Source: Flavobacterium branchiarum (GTDB taxonomy: Bacteria > Bacteroidota > Bacteroidia > Flavobacteriales > Flavobacteriaceae). Taken from it: a stretch of 64,000 nucleotides of DNA. The stretch spans positions 1,612,001-1,676,000 of the forward strand of contig NZ_JAUFQQ010000005.1 of assembly GCF_030409845.1 (NCBI RefSeq), given 5' to 3'. Below, piece after piece: positions 56,501 to 64,000 of this stretch. The notes beneath the pieces were generated by a model. That model worked only from the letters and a program-made list of their open reading frames with translations. It did no database searches and was not told the origin of the DNA. Numbering within the stretch: position 1 is the stretch's first letter; each line of letters opens with the position of its first letter. The translations under genes were made by a program, and so were the position numbers.

Positions 56501-58309
56501 ATGTCAAAATTTTCAGATCAAGTACATGTAACTATAGGAAGTTTTACTCAAAACGTTGTTTATTATGATTTAAAGCTATCCCAAAAAATGGCAGACCATC
56601 ATCATTTTTCATTTGTTTGGCAATACACTGGCAAAGCAATAATAAAACCTGCAGACCAAGCCAAAGCATTAAGACGCTATTTGGGTGATGAAGTAATTTT
56701 TACTTTCAAGGGTCTCACCGGTATTAGATTAATGAGTAAAGGAATCATTACCGAACTGTCTTCTATTGACCTTCATGGTAGCCCAGTTGGTTTACACGTA
56801 ACAGGCATAAGTCACACTATCGTTTTAGACGATATGAAAAAATCAAGAAACTATCTCGAACTCACAATGGATGATATTGTATTGCGCATTTTGGCCGAAG
56901 GACCAGGGGAGTTTTATCAAAGAGATTCTATACGATCGACTTATGATAAGGAATTTAAATACATGCCACAATACAACGAAACTAGTTTTGACTTTTTAAA
57001 AAGATTAGCAATGCGTTACGGACAATGGTTTTATTTTGACGGAATGCGCATGCAGTTTGGTCAAACAAAAGCTTCTAAGATAAAACTAATTAATGGCGCT
57101 TCACTTCATAGTTTTAAGATTCAGACAAATATGGCATCGCATAAAATTTATTTGACTGGTTACGATTATAATAATAGTAATGATATACGTAGTGCCGCAG
57201 CAAGAACGGCTTCTGGTAGTAAAGATAGTTTTTCATCTATCGTATGGTACAACCAAGGAACTGTTGCACAGTCTCATTTAAATATTGGAGTCTATACAAC
57301 CAATGCCCAGAATAAAGAAGAGATAGAAGAAATGGTCAAACTACAAACTGCAGGCAGTGATGCCAATAGTGTGTATTATAGTGGCGTTTCTTATTTGCCT
57401 TTAGGAATAGGTCAAGTATTTACAATAATAAATCAAACCATAGAACATGAATTAATTGTCATCGAAGTGACACACCACTCAGAGGTACACGGAAATTATT
57501 CTTGTGAGTTTAAAGCAATTCCTGCCGATGTTGGAGCACCACATTATACTGATGTACATGTTTTTGCTAAAGCCGAAAGCCAGCCTGCTCAAATAAAAGA
57601 CAACAACGACCCCATAGGATTAGGTCGAGTTAAGGTTGAGTTTTACGGAGCAAGTGGTACTGCAGTAAGCCCATGGATACGAATGATACAACCCCATTCT
57701 GGTTCAGGAAAAGGATTTTACTTTATACCCGAAATTGGCGAAGAAGTTTTAGTAGGTTTTGAAGGTGCCAATGCGCAGTATCCTTATGTTATCGGAACAC
57801 AATATAACGGTAAGGAATCTTCGGGGCATGCCACACCTAAAAACGATATTAAAGTAATACAAACCCGTAGTGGATGTAAAATTGTTATCAATGATGCAAC
57901 GGGTTCTATCCTAACACAGGATAAAGCAGGAAGTACCATTTTTCAAGATGGCCAAGGAAATGTTATTACAGATGCTATCAAAGATTTTATTGTGAATGCG
58001 CAGAATATTGATTTAAACGCTTCAAAAAGTATTACCACTACTGCGGCAATGAACATTAGCGAAAGTGCGGGAGTCGATAAATCGACTACGGTAGGAATGA
58101 TGCTCAACACAACTGTTGGTAGAGATAATATAATAAATACAGCAGGGAGCTTCATAGAAAATATTCAAGGAGATTTAAAGTCACATACACAGAAAGAAAG
58201 ACAAGAAGTAGCAACTAAAGGCATTGATACAAGTGCCGAAGGAGCAATAACCAAGCATTCTAAAAAAGAAATGCAGAATAATAGTACCGAAAAATCTAAA
58301 TCTAATTAA
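56501..58309 (+). CDS. vgrG: Type VI secretion spike protein VgrG (Bacteroidota type)
   Basis: A 602-residue spike protein starting at MSKFSDQV (56501). The N-terminal gp27-like domains (about 1-330) are followed by the gp5-type OB fold (DPIGLGRVKVEFYGASG, WIRMIQPHSG, YFIPEIGEEVLVGFEG, YPYVIGTQYNG) and a repetitive beta-helix needle (about 450-560). The Lys/Gln-rich tail ends the protein. It delivers effectors when the sheath contracts. The cargo gene starts 3 bases after its stop. No sheath, baseplate or ClpV genes are in the window, so this is a satellite vgrG cluster. Confidence 0.92.
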   Translation: MSKFSDQVHVTIGSFTQNVVYYDLKLSQKMADHHHFSFVWQYTGKAIIKPADQAKALRRYLGDEVIFTFKGLTGIRLMSKGIITELSSIDLHGSPVGLHVTGISHTIVLDDMKKSRNYLELTMDDIVLRILAEGPGEFYQRDSIRSTYDKEFKYMPQYNETSFDFLKRLAMRYGQWFYFDGMRMQFGQTKASKIKLINGASLHSFKIQTNMASHKIYLTGYDYNNSNDIRSAAARTASGSKDSFSSIVWYNQGTVAQSHLNIGVYTTNAQNKEEIEEMVKLQTAGSDANSVYYSGVSYLPLGIGQVFTIINQTIEHELIVIEVTHHSEVHGNYSCEFKAIPADVGAPHYTDVHVFAKAESQPAQIKDNNDPIGLGRVKVEFYGASGTAVSPWIRMIQPHSGSGKGFYFIPEIGEEVLVGFEGANAQYPYVIGTQYNGKESSGHATPKNDIKVIQTRSGCKIVINDATGSILTQDKAGSTIFQDGQGNVITDAIKDFIVNAQNIDLNASKSITTTAAMNISESAGVDKSTTVGMMLNTTVGRDNIINTAGSFIENIQGDLKSHTQKERQEVATKGIDTSAEGAITKHSKKEMQNNSTEKSKSN

Positions 58310-58312
58310 GCT

Positions 58313-60736
58313 ATGAGCAGAATAAGAATTGTTGGCGGTACAATAACAAAAACTACAGGAGGGGACCATAACATTTACACTCAGGGGACTATTACCTATA
58401 CTTCAGGTAAGACAATTACAGAAACCAGCGATGTAGGTATTACTTATGGAGAACCCAAAGACCCACCTAACCCAGAAATCGTTGAAAGCAACTATAAACT
58501 TGGAAGTACTTATGCCCATGAACAACTTTCGGCTTTGGCAAAACAATTAGATGAATTGCCTTTTATGTTTTTTATGGTTGGCGTTTTTGGCGAAGAAATT
58601 GAAGTAAGCGCACTAAGTAAGTTATACAGAGGACTTAGTGATGCATCTATTAGTGCACCAGAAATTGTAGTTACAAAGTTTCCTGTCAGAGGCAGAAAAG
58701 CGAATTATAGTAACCATAGAAAAAAGATATTGGTGTGGGAACATTTTATTGATTTAGCGGCAAAAGATAATGAGGCTAGAGCTGAATTGATGTCGGCTTT
58801 GGTAGAAGAATATGGGCATCATATCGATAATATCTTGAGAACAGAACTCGCAACCAATGGCCTAGAAGATACTGATTATATAGATGAAGGAGCAAAGTTT
58901 GCCTATGCTTTGTTCAATTTTGACATTTTTAAAGAAACACAGCTAAATTTTGCTAAAGCCGATACGCCAAGTTTTACTGGTGATTTGATAATAGATTTTT
59001 CTGAACTACATACCCAGGTTAAAGATTATGTAGCAGAGGATAAACAGTATGATGCCAACCCAAAAGATAACGTAGACGGTTTTGGTGCTGGTTTTGAGGC
59101 AGGAATGCATGGAGGAATTGAGAGAGAAGCTTTAAGCCAGATGGTTGTAGATAAAAAACTAACTAGCTTAGAGGTAAAACAAATCTACTATGGTAACTGG
59201 CTCCGCGATTATTCTCAGATTATACTAGAAAGTACGATACGCCTAGAAAAAACAGATATTGACAAGATAAAACAAAGCGGCATTGAGCATCTTAATGGTC
59301 TGCTAAAAATGAATCCGTGCAGAGTTTCTCATGATGGTTTGGTAAAGCTTATAGAAATAGTAGCTGCCAAAGAATTTGTGTTGGGCTCTGATAAATATAC
59401 TTCTAATTATAAAAATCATGTAAATACTTTTCAAAAAGAATATGGAAAACTTACCAAAGATATTTTGGGTATATACCGACCAGAAGAGCACATAGACAAC
59501 CCAAAGGGTTTGAAAGATTTTAGCAGTCTAAGTATTTCTTATCAATACGAACACTCAAAAGGAAACTTTACGACTAAGAAGCTTTATGCGGGTGAAAATG
59601 CAAAATCGCTGGAGGTAAATGATCTTATAATAAAAAATTACATCTCTACAAAAGAAAATCCCGATCCTGATAGACCAACCTCTGATAGATACATGTGGCA
59701 ACAGTTAAAACTGGCAGTGCAATACGGGAAAAACAAAGACGGATTTAGGCATTTAGGAGCTGCTTTCCATGTACTTGAAGATTTTTTCTCACACACTAAT
59801 TTTGTAGAAGTAGCATTAATAAAAGCGGGAAGTTTACTTCTGGATCAAAATAAAAATAGCGATTTAGGCAAACAATTAACACTCGTATATCCGTGGGTAC
59901 AAGGCATGCAAGGAGCAGATTATAGCACAATACCCATAGTAACAGGAAAATTTTTACTAGATGATACAATGGCAAGCGTACTGCCCAAAGTGGCCGAAAA
60001 AATGTTTCCTATAGGCATACAAGATTATGTGCAAAGAAAACCTGGAGACAGAACATTTCAGGATGCTTTTATACTTACGACTCTAGAAGATTTGTCTAAT
60101 GGGCAACAGTCTGATGGGCAGGAAAAAAAAGCTGTTTACATGGGCATAAAGAGTTCGGAGGTCTTGACATTTTATCAAAATTATTTAAAACTAATTGATA
60201 CCAAAGCGGCGGCATTAACCTATACTGGCTGGGTAGGTAGAACGATAGACAGAGGATTGAGTTATATGGGAGATACCTTAGCAATATTTAGCCATATAAC
60301 CTATAACTTATTATTAAGCTCAATAGATGAAGATATAAAAATAGAACAAACACAAAATAGTAATAAAAATTATGGTACTGATCCCACTCATACTCAAATT
60401 GCCAAAGATGCACTGCATCATCCGCTAAATCCGTTAGCATCTGAGCTTGCCAAAATAGCAGTAAAAGATGTTGCAACAAAAATTTTGGACATTTGGGAAA
60501 CAGGCAGTGACCCTACAGGAGAGGAGCTTGCCAAATATGTAATAAACAAATACACCATTCATCCCCTTTATCAAAACGCAGATTGGGCTAATAAAGCAGT
60601 TAATGATTGGGCTGATAATAACGAAAATATTATTACAAGACTCCAAAGTGCTACCGTGTATGAACATGCCGAACAGGTGATACAAAGAACAATAAGTAAC
60701 AAAAAAATTACAGCTATTTTAAATTATTTTAAATGA
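58313..60736 (+). CDS. Het-C-domain type VI secretion effector candidate
   Basis: An 807-residue protein. Residues 1-48 (TKTTGGDHNIYTQG, TITYTSGKTITETS) repeat in VgrG-needle style and probably attach it to the spike. Residues about 95-215 include EEYGHHID (165-172) and DEGAKFAYAL (191-200), a pattern like zincin-related domains. From about 260 it has Het-C hallmarks: GNWLRDYSQ (294-302), HVLEDFFSHTNFVE (486-499) and THTQIAKDALHH (692-703), matching the zinc-phospholipase-C-like Het-C fold. The likely target is membrane lipid, inferred. Its stop overlaps the first lipoprotein start (ATGA, 60733-60736), so effector and immunity are coupled. Confidence 0.8.
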   Translation: MSRIRIVGGTITKTTGGDHNIYTQGTITYTSGKTITETSDVGITYGEPKDPPNPEIVESNYKLGSTYAHEQLSALAKQLDELPFMFFMVGVFGEEIEVSALSKLYRGLSDASISAPEIVVTKFPVRGRKANYSNHRKKILVWEHFIDLAAKDNEARAELMSALVEEYGHHIDNILRTELATNGLEDTDYIDEGAKFAYALFNFDIFKETQLNFAKADTPSFTGDLIIDFSELHTQVKDYVAEDKQYDANPKDNVDGFGAGFEAGMHGGIEREALSQMVVDKKLTSLEVKQIYYGNWLRDYSQIILESTIRLEKTDIDKIKQSGIEHLNGLLKMNPCRVSHDGLVKLIEIVAAKEFVLGSDKYTSNYKNHVNTFQKEYGKLTKDILGIYRPEEHIDNPKGLKDFSSLSISYQYEHSKGNFTTKKLYAGENAKSLEVNDLIIKNYISTKENPDPDRPTSDRYMWQQLKLAVQYGKNKDGFRHLGAAFHVLEDFFSHTNFVEVALIKAGSLLLDQNKNSDLGKQLTLVYPWVQGMQGADYSTIPIVTGKFLLDDTMASVLPKVAEKMFPIGIQDYVQRKPGDRTFQDAFILTTLEDLSNGQQSDGQEKKAVYMGIKSSEVLTFYQNYLKLIDTKAAALTYTGWVGRTIDRGLSYMGDTLAIFSHITYNLLLSSIDEDIKIEQTQNSNKNYGTDPTHTQIAKDALHHPLNPLASELAKIAVKDVATKILDIWETGSDPTGEELAKYVINKYTIHPLYQNADWANKAVNDWADNNENIITRLQSATVYEHAEQVIQRTISNKKITAILNYFK

Positions 60737-61523
60737 AAGAATTAGTAATATTAATCTTGAGTAGTATTATGCTACAATGTCAAAGCCCTAAAAAAGAACC
60801 AATGCAAGGAACCGATTTTTATATTAGTGAACACTCTATTACGTACAAAAACCAAGAAGTACCCTTTGGCAAACCCGTAGCCGAATGGGTGAAAATTTTC
60901 GGTAAGTATAGCAGGATATATCATACAAGTATATATATATATGGGATGATTTAGGAATATATGTTTCTGAATCAGAAATTAATTCAGAAATTAATGAACT
61001 CCACATCTTTTTTATGAATCTAGATAGTCCTTTAGGACAGATGGGGAAACTTAATAGAGCTAGAGGGAGAATGTCTCTGGCATTTACAAAAGAAAAAGAT
61101 AAAAAGATAGATTGGCTTGATGAAGATTATAAAAAAGAAAAATATAAAAGAATAGAAGAAAGAAATACAAGAGGCTCTAATGCTCCAGAAAACTTTATTT
61201 ATCCCTTTAAGATTTATGAAAAACCATTAAACATTGAGGGCGCAGTAGTAAAAGCGGGAATGCGTGTATCTGAAATCAACAAGGAGCGAAAAAAAGCAAA
61301 TTTGCCGGTGATCAAATATTATGATGAAGATATGAATTGGAAAAATGAACACGGTTCTACCACTACTTTATCGAATGGTTACTTTAGCACTTTTAGAGGT
61401 TTTTCAACTCCCGAAGAGAAAGAAAATGCTAATTTTTATAATATTATGTACCGCCAGACCGAAGGCGAGATAGAATACATACGTATTGTACATGATACAG
61501 GTCAGGACTATTATAAATTTTAA
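60733..61523 (+). pseudogene. Immunity-type lipoprotein gene, array copy 1, frameshifted
   Basis: First copy of the array. It begins with the ATGA overlap and the same lipoprotein signal as its relatives, but the frame is lost in an AT-dinucleotide tract at about 60930-60941. The tract has 12 bases here against 10 in copies 2 and 3 and 16 in copy 4, so the upstream part stops at 60954. The downstream part is intact in another frame to 61523 and almost identical to copy 4. It is either a natural phase-off allele or an assembly/sequencing error. Confidence 0.8.
60930..60941 (+). repeat. AT-dinucleotide tract in array copy 1
   Basis: About six AT units inside the coding region. The same site holds about eight units in copy 4 (63325-63340) and a shorter, interrupted tract in copies 2 and 3. 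Slippage here changes the reading frame. Confidence 0.8.
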
Positions 61524-61535
61524 TTCTTTGCACAG

Positions 61536-62315
61536 ATGAAACAATTAGTAATCTTAATCTTGAGTAGTATTATGCTACAATGTCAAAGCTCAAAAAAAGA
61601 ACCAATGCAAGGAACCGATTTTTATATTAGTGAACACTCTATTACATACAAAAACCAAGAAGTACCTTTTGGTAAACCCGTAGCCGAATGGGTGAAAATT
61701 TTTGGTAAGTATAGCAGGATATATCATACTACTATATACATATGGGATGATTTAGGAATATATGTTTCTGGAACAAATAACAATTCAAGAATTAATGAAC
61801 TCCACATTTTTTTTATGAATCTAGATAGTCCTTTAGGACAGAGGGGAAAACTTAATAGAGCTAGAGGGAGAATGTCTGTAAAATTTGTAAAGGAAAAAGA
61901 TAAAAAAACTGGATGGTTTACTTCAGATGAAGATTATGCTGAAATGGAAGAAAAAAATACAAGAGGTTCCGATGCTCCTGATAAATTTATTTATCCCTTT
62001 AAGATTTATGAAAAACCATTAAACATTGAGGGCGCAGTAGTAAAAGCGGGAATGAGTGTATCTGAAATCAACAAGGAGCGAAAAAAAGCAAATTTGCCGG
62101 TGATCAAATATTATGATGAAGATATGAATTGGAAAAATGAACACGGTTCTACCACTACTTTATCGAATGGTTATTTTACCACTTTTAGAGGTTTTTCAAC
62201 TCCCGAAGAGCAAGAAAATGCTAATTTTTATAATATTATGTACCGCCAGACCGAAGGCGAGATAGAATACATCCGTATTGTACATGATACAGGTCAAGAC
62301 TATTATAAATTTTAA
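61536..62315 (+). CDS. Immunity-type lipoprotein, array copy 2
   Basis: A 259-residue lipoprotein (signal MKQLVILILSSIMLQC, Cys16, with an unusual Gln before the Cys). Conserved blocks are TDFYISEHSITYKNQEVPFG, GKPVAEWVKIFGKYSR, YIWDDLGIYV, NELHIFFMNLDSPLGQ, and the long C-terminal part to the end. Variable parts lie at about 78-84 (GTNNNSR) and 116-140 (VKFVKEKDKKTGWFTSDED). It lies 12 bases after the copy 1 stop. As an envelope lipoprotein behind a Het-C effector it is a natural immunity candidate. I do not recognise a named family. Confidence 0.78.
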   Translation: MKQLVILILSSIMLQCQSSKKEPMQGTDFYISEHSITYKNQEVPFGKPVAEWVKIFGKYSRIYHTTIYIWDDLGIYVSGTNNNSRINELHIFFMNLDSPLGQRGKLNRARGRMSVKFVKEKDKKTGWFTSDEDYAEMEEKNTRGSDAPDKFIYPFKIYEKPLNIEGAVVKAGMSVSEINKERKKANLPVIKYYDEDMNWKNEHGSTTTLSNGYFTTFRGFSTPEEQENANFYNIMYRQTEGEIEYIRIVHDTGQDYYKF

Positions 62316-62327
62316 TTCTTTGCACAG

Positions 62328-63116
62328 ATGAAACAATTAGTAATCTTAATCTTGAGTAGTATTATGCTACAATGTCAAAGCTCAAAAAAAGAACCAATGC
62401 AAGGAACCGATTTTTATATTAGTGAACACTCTATTACATACAAAAACCAAGAAGTACCTTTTGGTAAACCCGTAGCCGAATGGGTGAAAATTTTCGGTAC
62501 GTATAGCAGGATATATCACACAAGTGTATATATATGGGATGATTTAGGAATATTTGTTTCTGAATCAAATTACAATTCAGAAATTAATGAACTCCATATT
62601 TTTTTTATGAATCTAGATAGTCCTTTAGGACAGATGGGAAAACTTAATGAGGCTAGAGGGAGAATGTCTCTAAAATTTGTAAAGGAACGGAATCATAAAG
62701 ACGGATGGTTTCCAGAAAAAACGGATTTAAATATTTATGCTGAAATGGAAGAAAGAAATACAAGAGGTTCCGATGCTCCTGATAAATTTATTTATCCCTT
62801 TAAGATTTATGAAAAACCATTAAACATAGAGGGTGCAGTAGTAAAAGCGGGAATGCGTGTATCTGAAATCAACAAGGAACGAAAAAAAGCAAATTTGCCA
62901 GTGATCAAATATTATGATGCAGATTTGAATTGGAAATATGAACATGGTTCTACCACTACTTTGTCGAATGGTTATTTTACCACTTTTAAAGGTTTTTCAA
63001 CTTCCGAAGAGCAAGAAAATGCTAATTTTTATAATATCATGTACCGCCAGACCGAAGGCGAGATAGAATACATCCGTATTGTACATGATACAGGTCAGGA
63101 ATATTTTAAAATTTAA
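62328..63116 (+). CDS. Immunity-type lipoprotein, array copy 3
   Basis: A 262-residue copy of the same lipoprotein, 12 bases after copy 2. Distinguishing residues are ESNYNSEI in the first variable part and KERNHKDGWFPEKTDLNIYAEM in the second, with a few changes (ADLNWKYEH) in the otherwise constant C-terminal region. The AT tract is a 10-base GTATATATAT form and keeps the frame. Probably protects against a related effector allele, or is a redundant copy. Confidence 0.78.
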   Translation: MKQLVILILSSIMLQCQSSKKEPMQGTDFYISEHSITYKNQEVPFGKPVAEWVKIFGTYSRIYHTSVYIWDDLGIFVSESNYNSEINELHIFFMNLDSPLGQMGKLNEARGRMSLKFVKERNHKDGWFPEKTDLNIYAEMEERNTRGSDAPDKFIYPFKIYEKPLNIEGAVVKAGMRVSEINKERKKANLPVIKYYDADLNWKYEHGSTTTLSNGYFTTFKGFSTSEEQENANFYNIMYRQTEGEIEYIRIVHDTGQEYFKI

Positions 63117-63128
63117 TTCTTTGCACAG

Positions 63129-63923
63129 ATGAAACAATTAGTAATATTAATCTTGAGTAGTATTATGCTACAATGTCAAAGCTCAAAAAAAGAACCAATG
63201 CAAGGAACCGATTTTTATATTAGTGAACACTCTATTACATACAAAAACCAAGAAGTACCTTTTGGTAAACCCGTAGCCGAATGGGTGAAAATTTTCGGTA
63301 AGTATAGCAGGATATATCATACAAGTATATATATATATATATGGGATGATTTAGGAATATATGTTTCTGAATCAGAAATTAATTCAGAAATTAATGAACT
63401 CCACATCTTTTTTATGAATCTAGATAGCCCTTTAGGACAGAGGGGGAAACTTAATAGAGCTAGAGGGAGAATGTCTCTGGCATTTACAAAAGAAAAAGAT
63501 AAAAAGATAGATTGGCTTGATGAAGATTATAAAAAAGAAAAATATAAAAGAATAGAAGAAAGAAATACAAGAGGCTCTAATGCTCCAGAAAACTTTATTT
63601 ATCCCTTTAAGATTTATGAAAAACCATTAAACATTGAGGGCGCAGTAGTAAAAGCGGGAATGCGTGTATCTGAAATCAACAAGGAGCGAAAAAAAGCAAA
63701 TTTGCCGGTGATCAAATATTATGATGAAGATATGAATTGGAAAAATGAACACGGTTCTACCACTACTTTATCGAATGGTTATTTTACCACTTTTAAAGGT
63801 TTTTCAACTTCCGAAGAGCAAGAAAATGCTAATTTTTATAATATCATGTACCGCCAGACCGAAGGCGAGATAGAATACATCCGTATTGTACATGATACAG
63901 GTCAGGAATATTTTAAAATTTAA
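63129..63923 (+). CDS. Immunity-type lipoprotein, array copy 4
   Basis: A 264-residue copy, 12 bases after copy 3. Its variable parts (ESEINSEI and KEKDKKIDWLDEDYKKEKY) are the same as in frameshifted copy 1, so it is an intact version of that allele. The AT tract is 16 bases, 6 more than copies 2 and 3, which adds two residues (IYIYIWDD) without shifting the frame. Confidence 0.78.
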   Translation: MKQLVILILSSIMLQCQSSKKEPMQGTDFYISEHSITYKNQEVPFGKPVAEWVKIFGKYSRIYHTSIYIYIWDDLGIYVSESEINSEINELHIFFMNLDSPLGQRGKLNRARGRMSLAFTKEKDKKIDWLDEDYKKEKYKRIEERNTRGSNAPENFIYPFKIYEKPLNIEGAVVKAGMRVSEINKERKKANLPVIKYYDEDMNWKNEHGSTTTLSNGYFTTFKGFSTSEEQENANFYNIMYRQTEGEIEYIRIVHDTGQEYFKI

Positions 63924-63935
63924 TTCTTTGCACAG

Positions 63936-64000
63936 ATGAAACAATTAGTAATATTAATCTTGAGTAGTATTATGCTACAATGTCAAAGCCCTAAAAAAGA
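63936..64000 (+). CDS. Immunity-type lipoprotein, array copy 5 (start only)
   Basis: Only the first 21 codons are in the window. The signal peptide is present, followed by SPKK as in copy 1 rather than SSKK as in copies 2-4. The array therefore continues past the right edge. Confidence 0.75.
   Translation, partial: MKQLVILILSSIMLQCQSPKK

Larger units (their letters stand above)
60733..64000 (+). repeat. Tandem gene array, unit about 800 bases
   Basis: Start-to-start spacings are 803, 792, 801 and 807 bases, and the 12-base linker TTCTTTGCACAG is the same between copies. Copy 4 repeats copy 1's variable parts, and copy 5 begins like copy 1, suggesting repeated unequal crossing-over or conversion. 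Confidence 0.85.

Noticed and set aside
60733..64000. CRISPR or satellite array
   Set aside because: The repeat unit is a full coding gene of about 800 bases, not short repeats with spacers.

Overview
The window looks like a chromosomal stretch of a Flavobacterium-type Bacteroidota. The evidence is very AT-rich DNA, two SusC/SusD pairs, a PorZ-like type IX secretion protein, an HMG-CoA synthase, Bacteroidota -7 promoter boxes (TAnnTTTG) and a Bacteroidota-style type VI VgrG. There are no rRNA or tRNA genes, no CRISPR array and no transposase that I can see.

Layout. 1-5.7 kb: a partial envelope protein, two lipoproteins and an omega-amidase-type nitrilase. 5.7-25.2 kb: a carbohydrate-utilisation region. 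It has two SusC/SusD pairs; the second heads a long co-directional run of GntP permease, RidA, PfkB-type KDG kinase, KDPG aldolase, a D-threonine-aldolase-fold PLP enzyme and an M19 dipeptidase. A convergent DeoR regulator and a secreted GH20 beta-hexosaminidase follow. The enzyme set reads as conversion of an amino-aldonic acid (best guess D-glucosaminate) to KDG, KDPG, then pyruvate and glyceraldehyde-3-phosphate. A shared GCA-N7-TGC operator lies before both susC genes and in the deoR/GH20 intergenic region. 25.2-30.5 kb: sdhCAB and HMG-CoA synthase. 30.5-34.6 kb: accessory DNA with a beta-helix/repeat protein, a GNAT acetyltransferase, a tandem duplication of an XRE regulator and many intergenic repeats.

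34.6-56 kb is mostly housekeeping: aminopeptidase P, an alpha/beta hydrolase, AddAB-type nuclease-helicases separated by ompA and kbl, lspA, a DksA/TraR-like protein, ileS, recO and a PorZ-like protein. Set into it are two copies of an uncharacterised three-gene module: two roadblock/LC7-like proteins plus a divergent small basic protein. Only one of the two small genes reaches 60 codons.

56.5-64 kb is a type VI secretion cargo island: vgrG, a large Het-C-domain effector candidate, then a tandem array of at least five near-identical lipoprotein genes that are probable immunity genes. The first lipoprotein copy is frameshifted in an AT-dinucleotide tract, and the last runs off the window edge.
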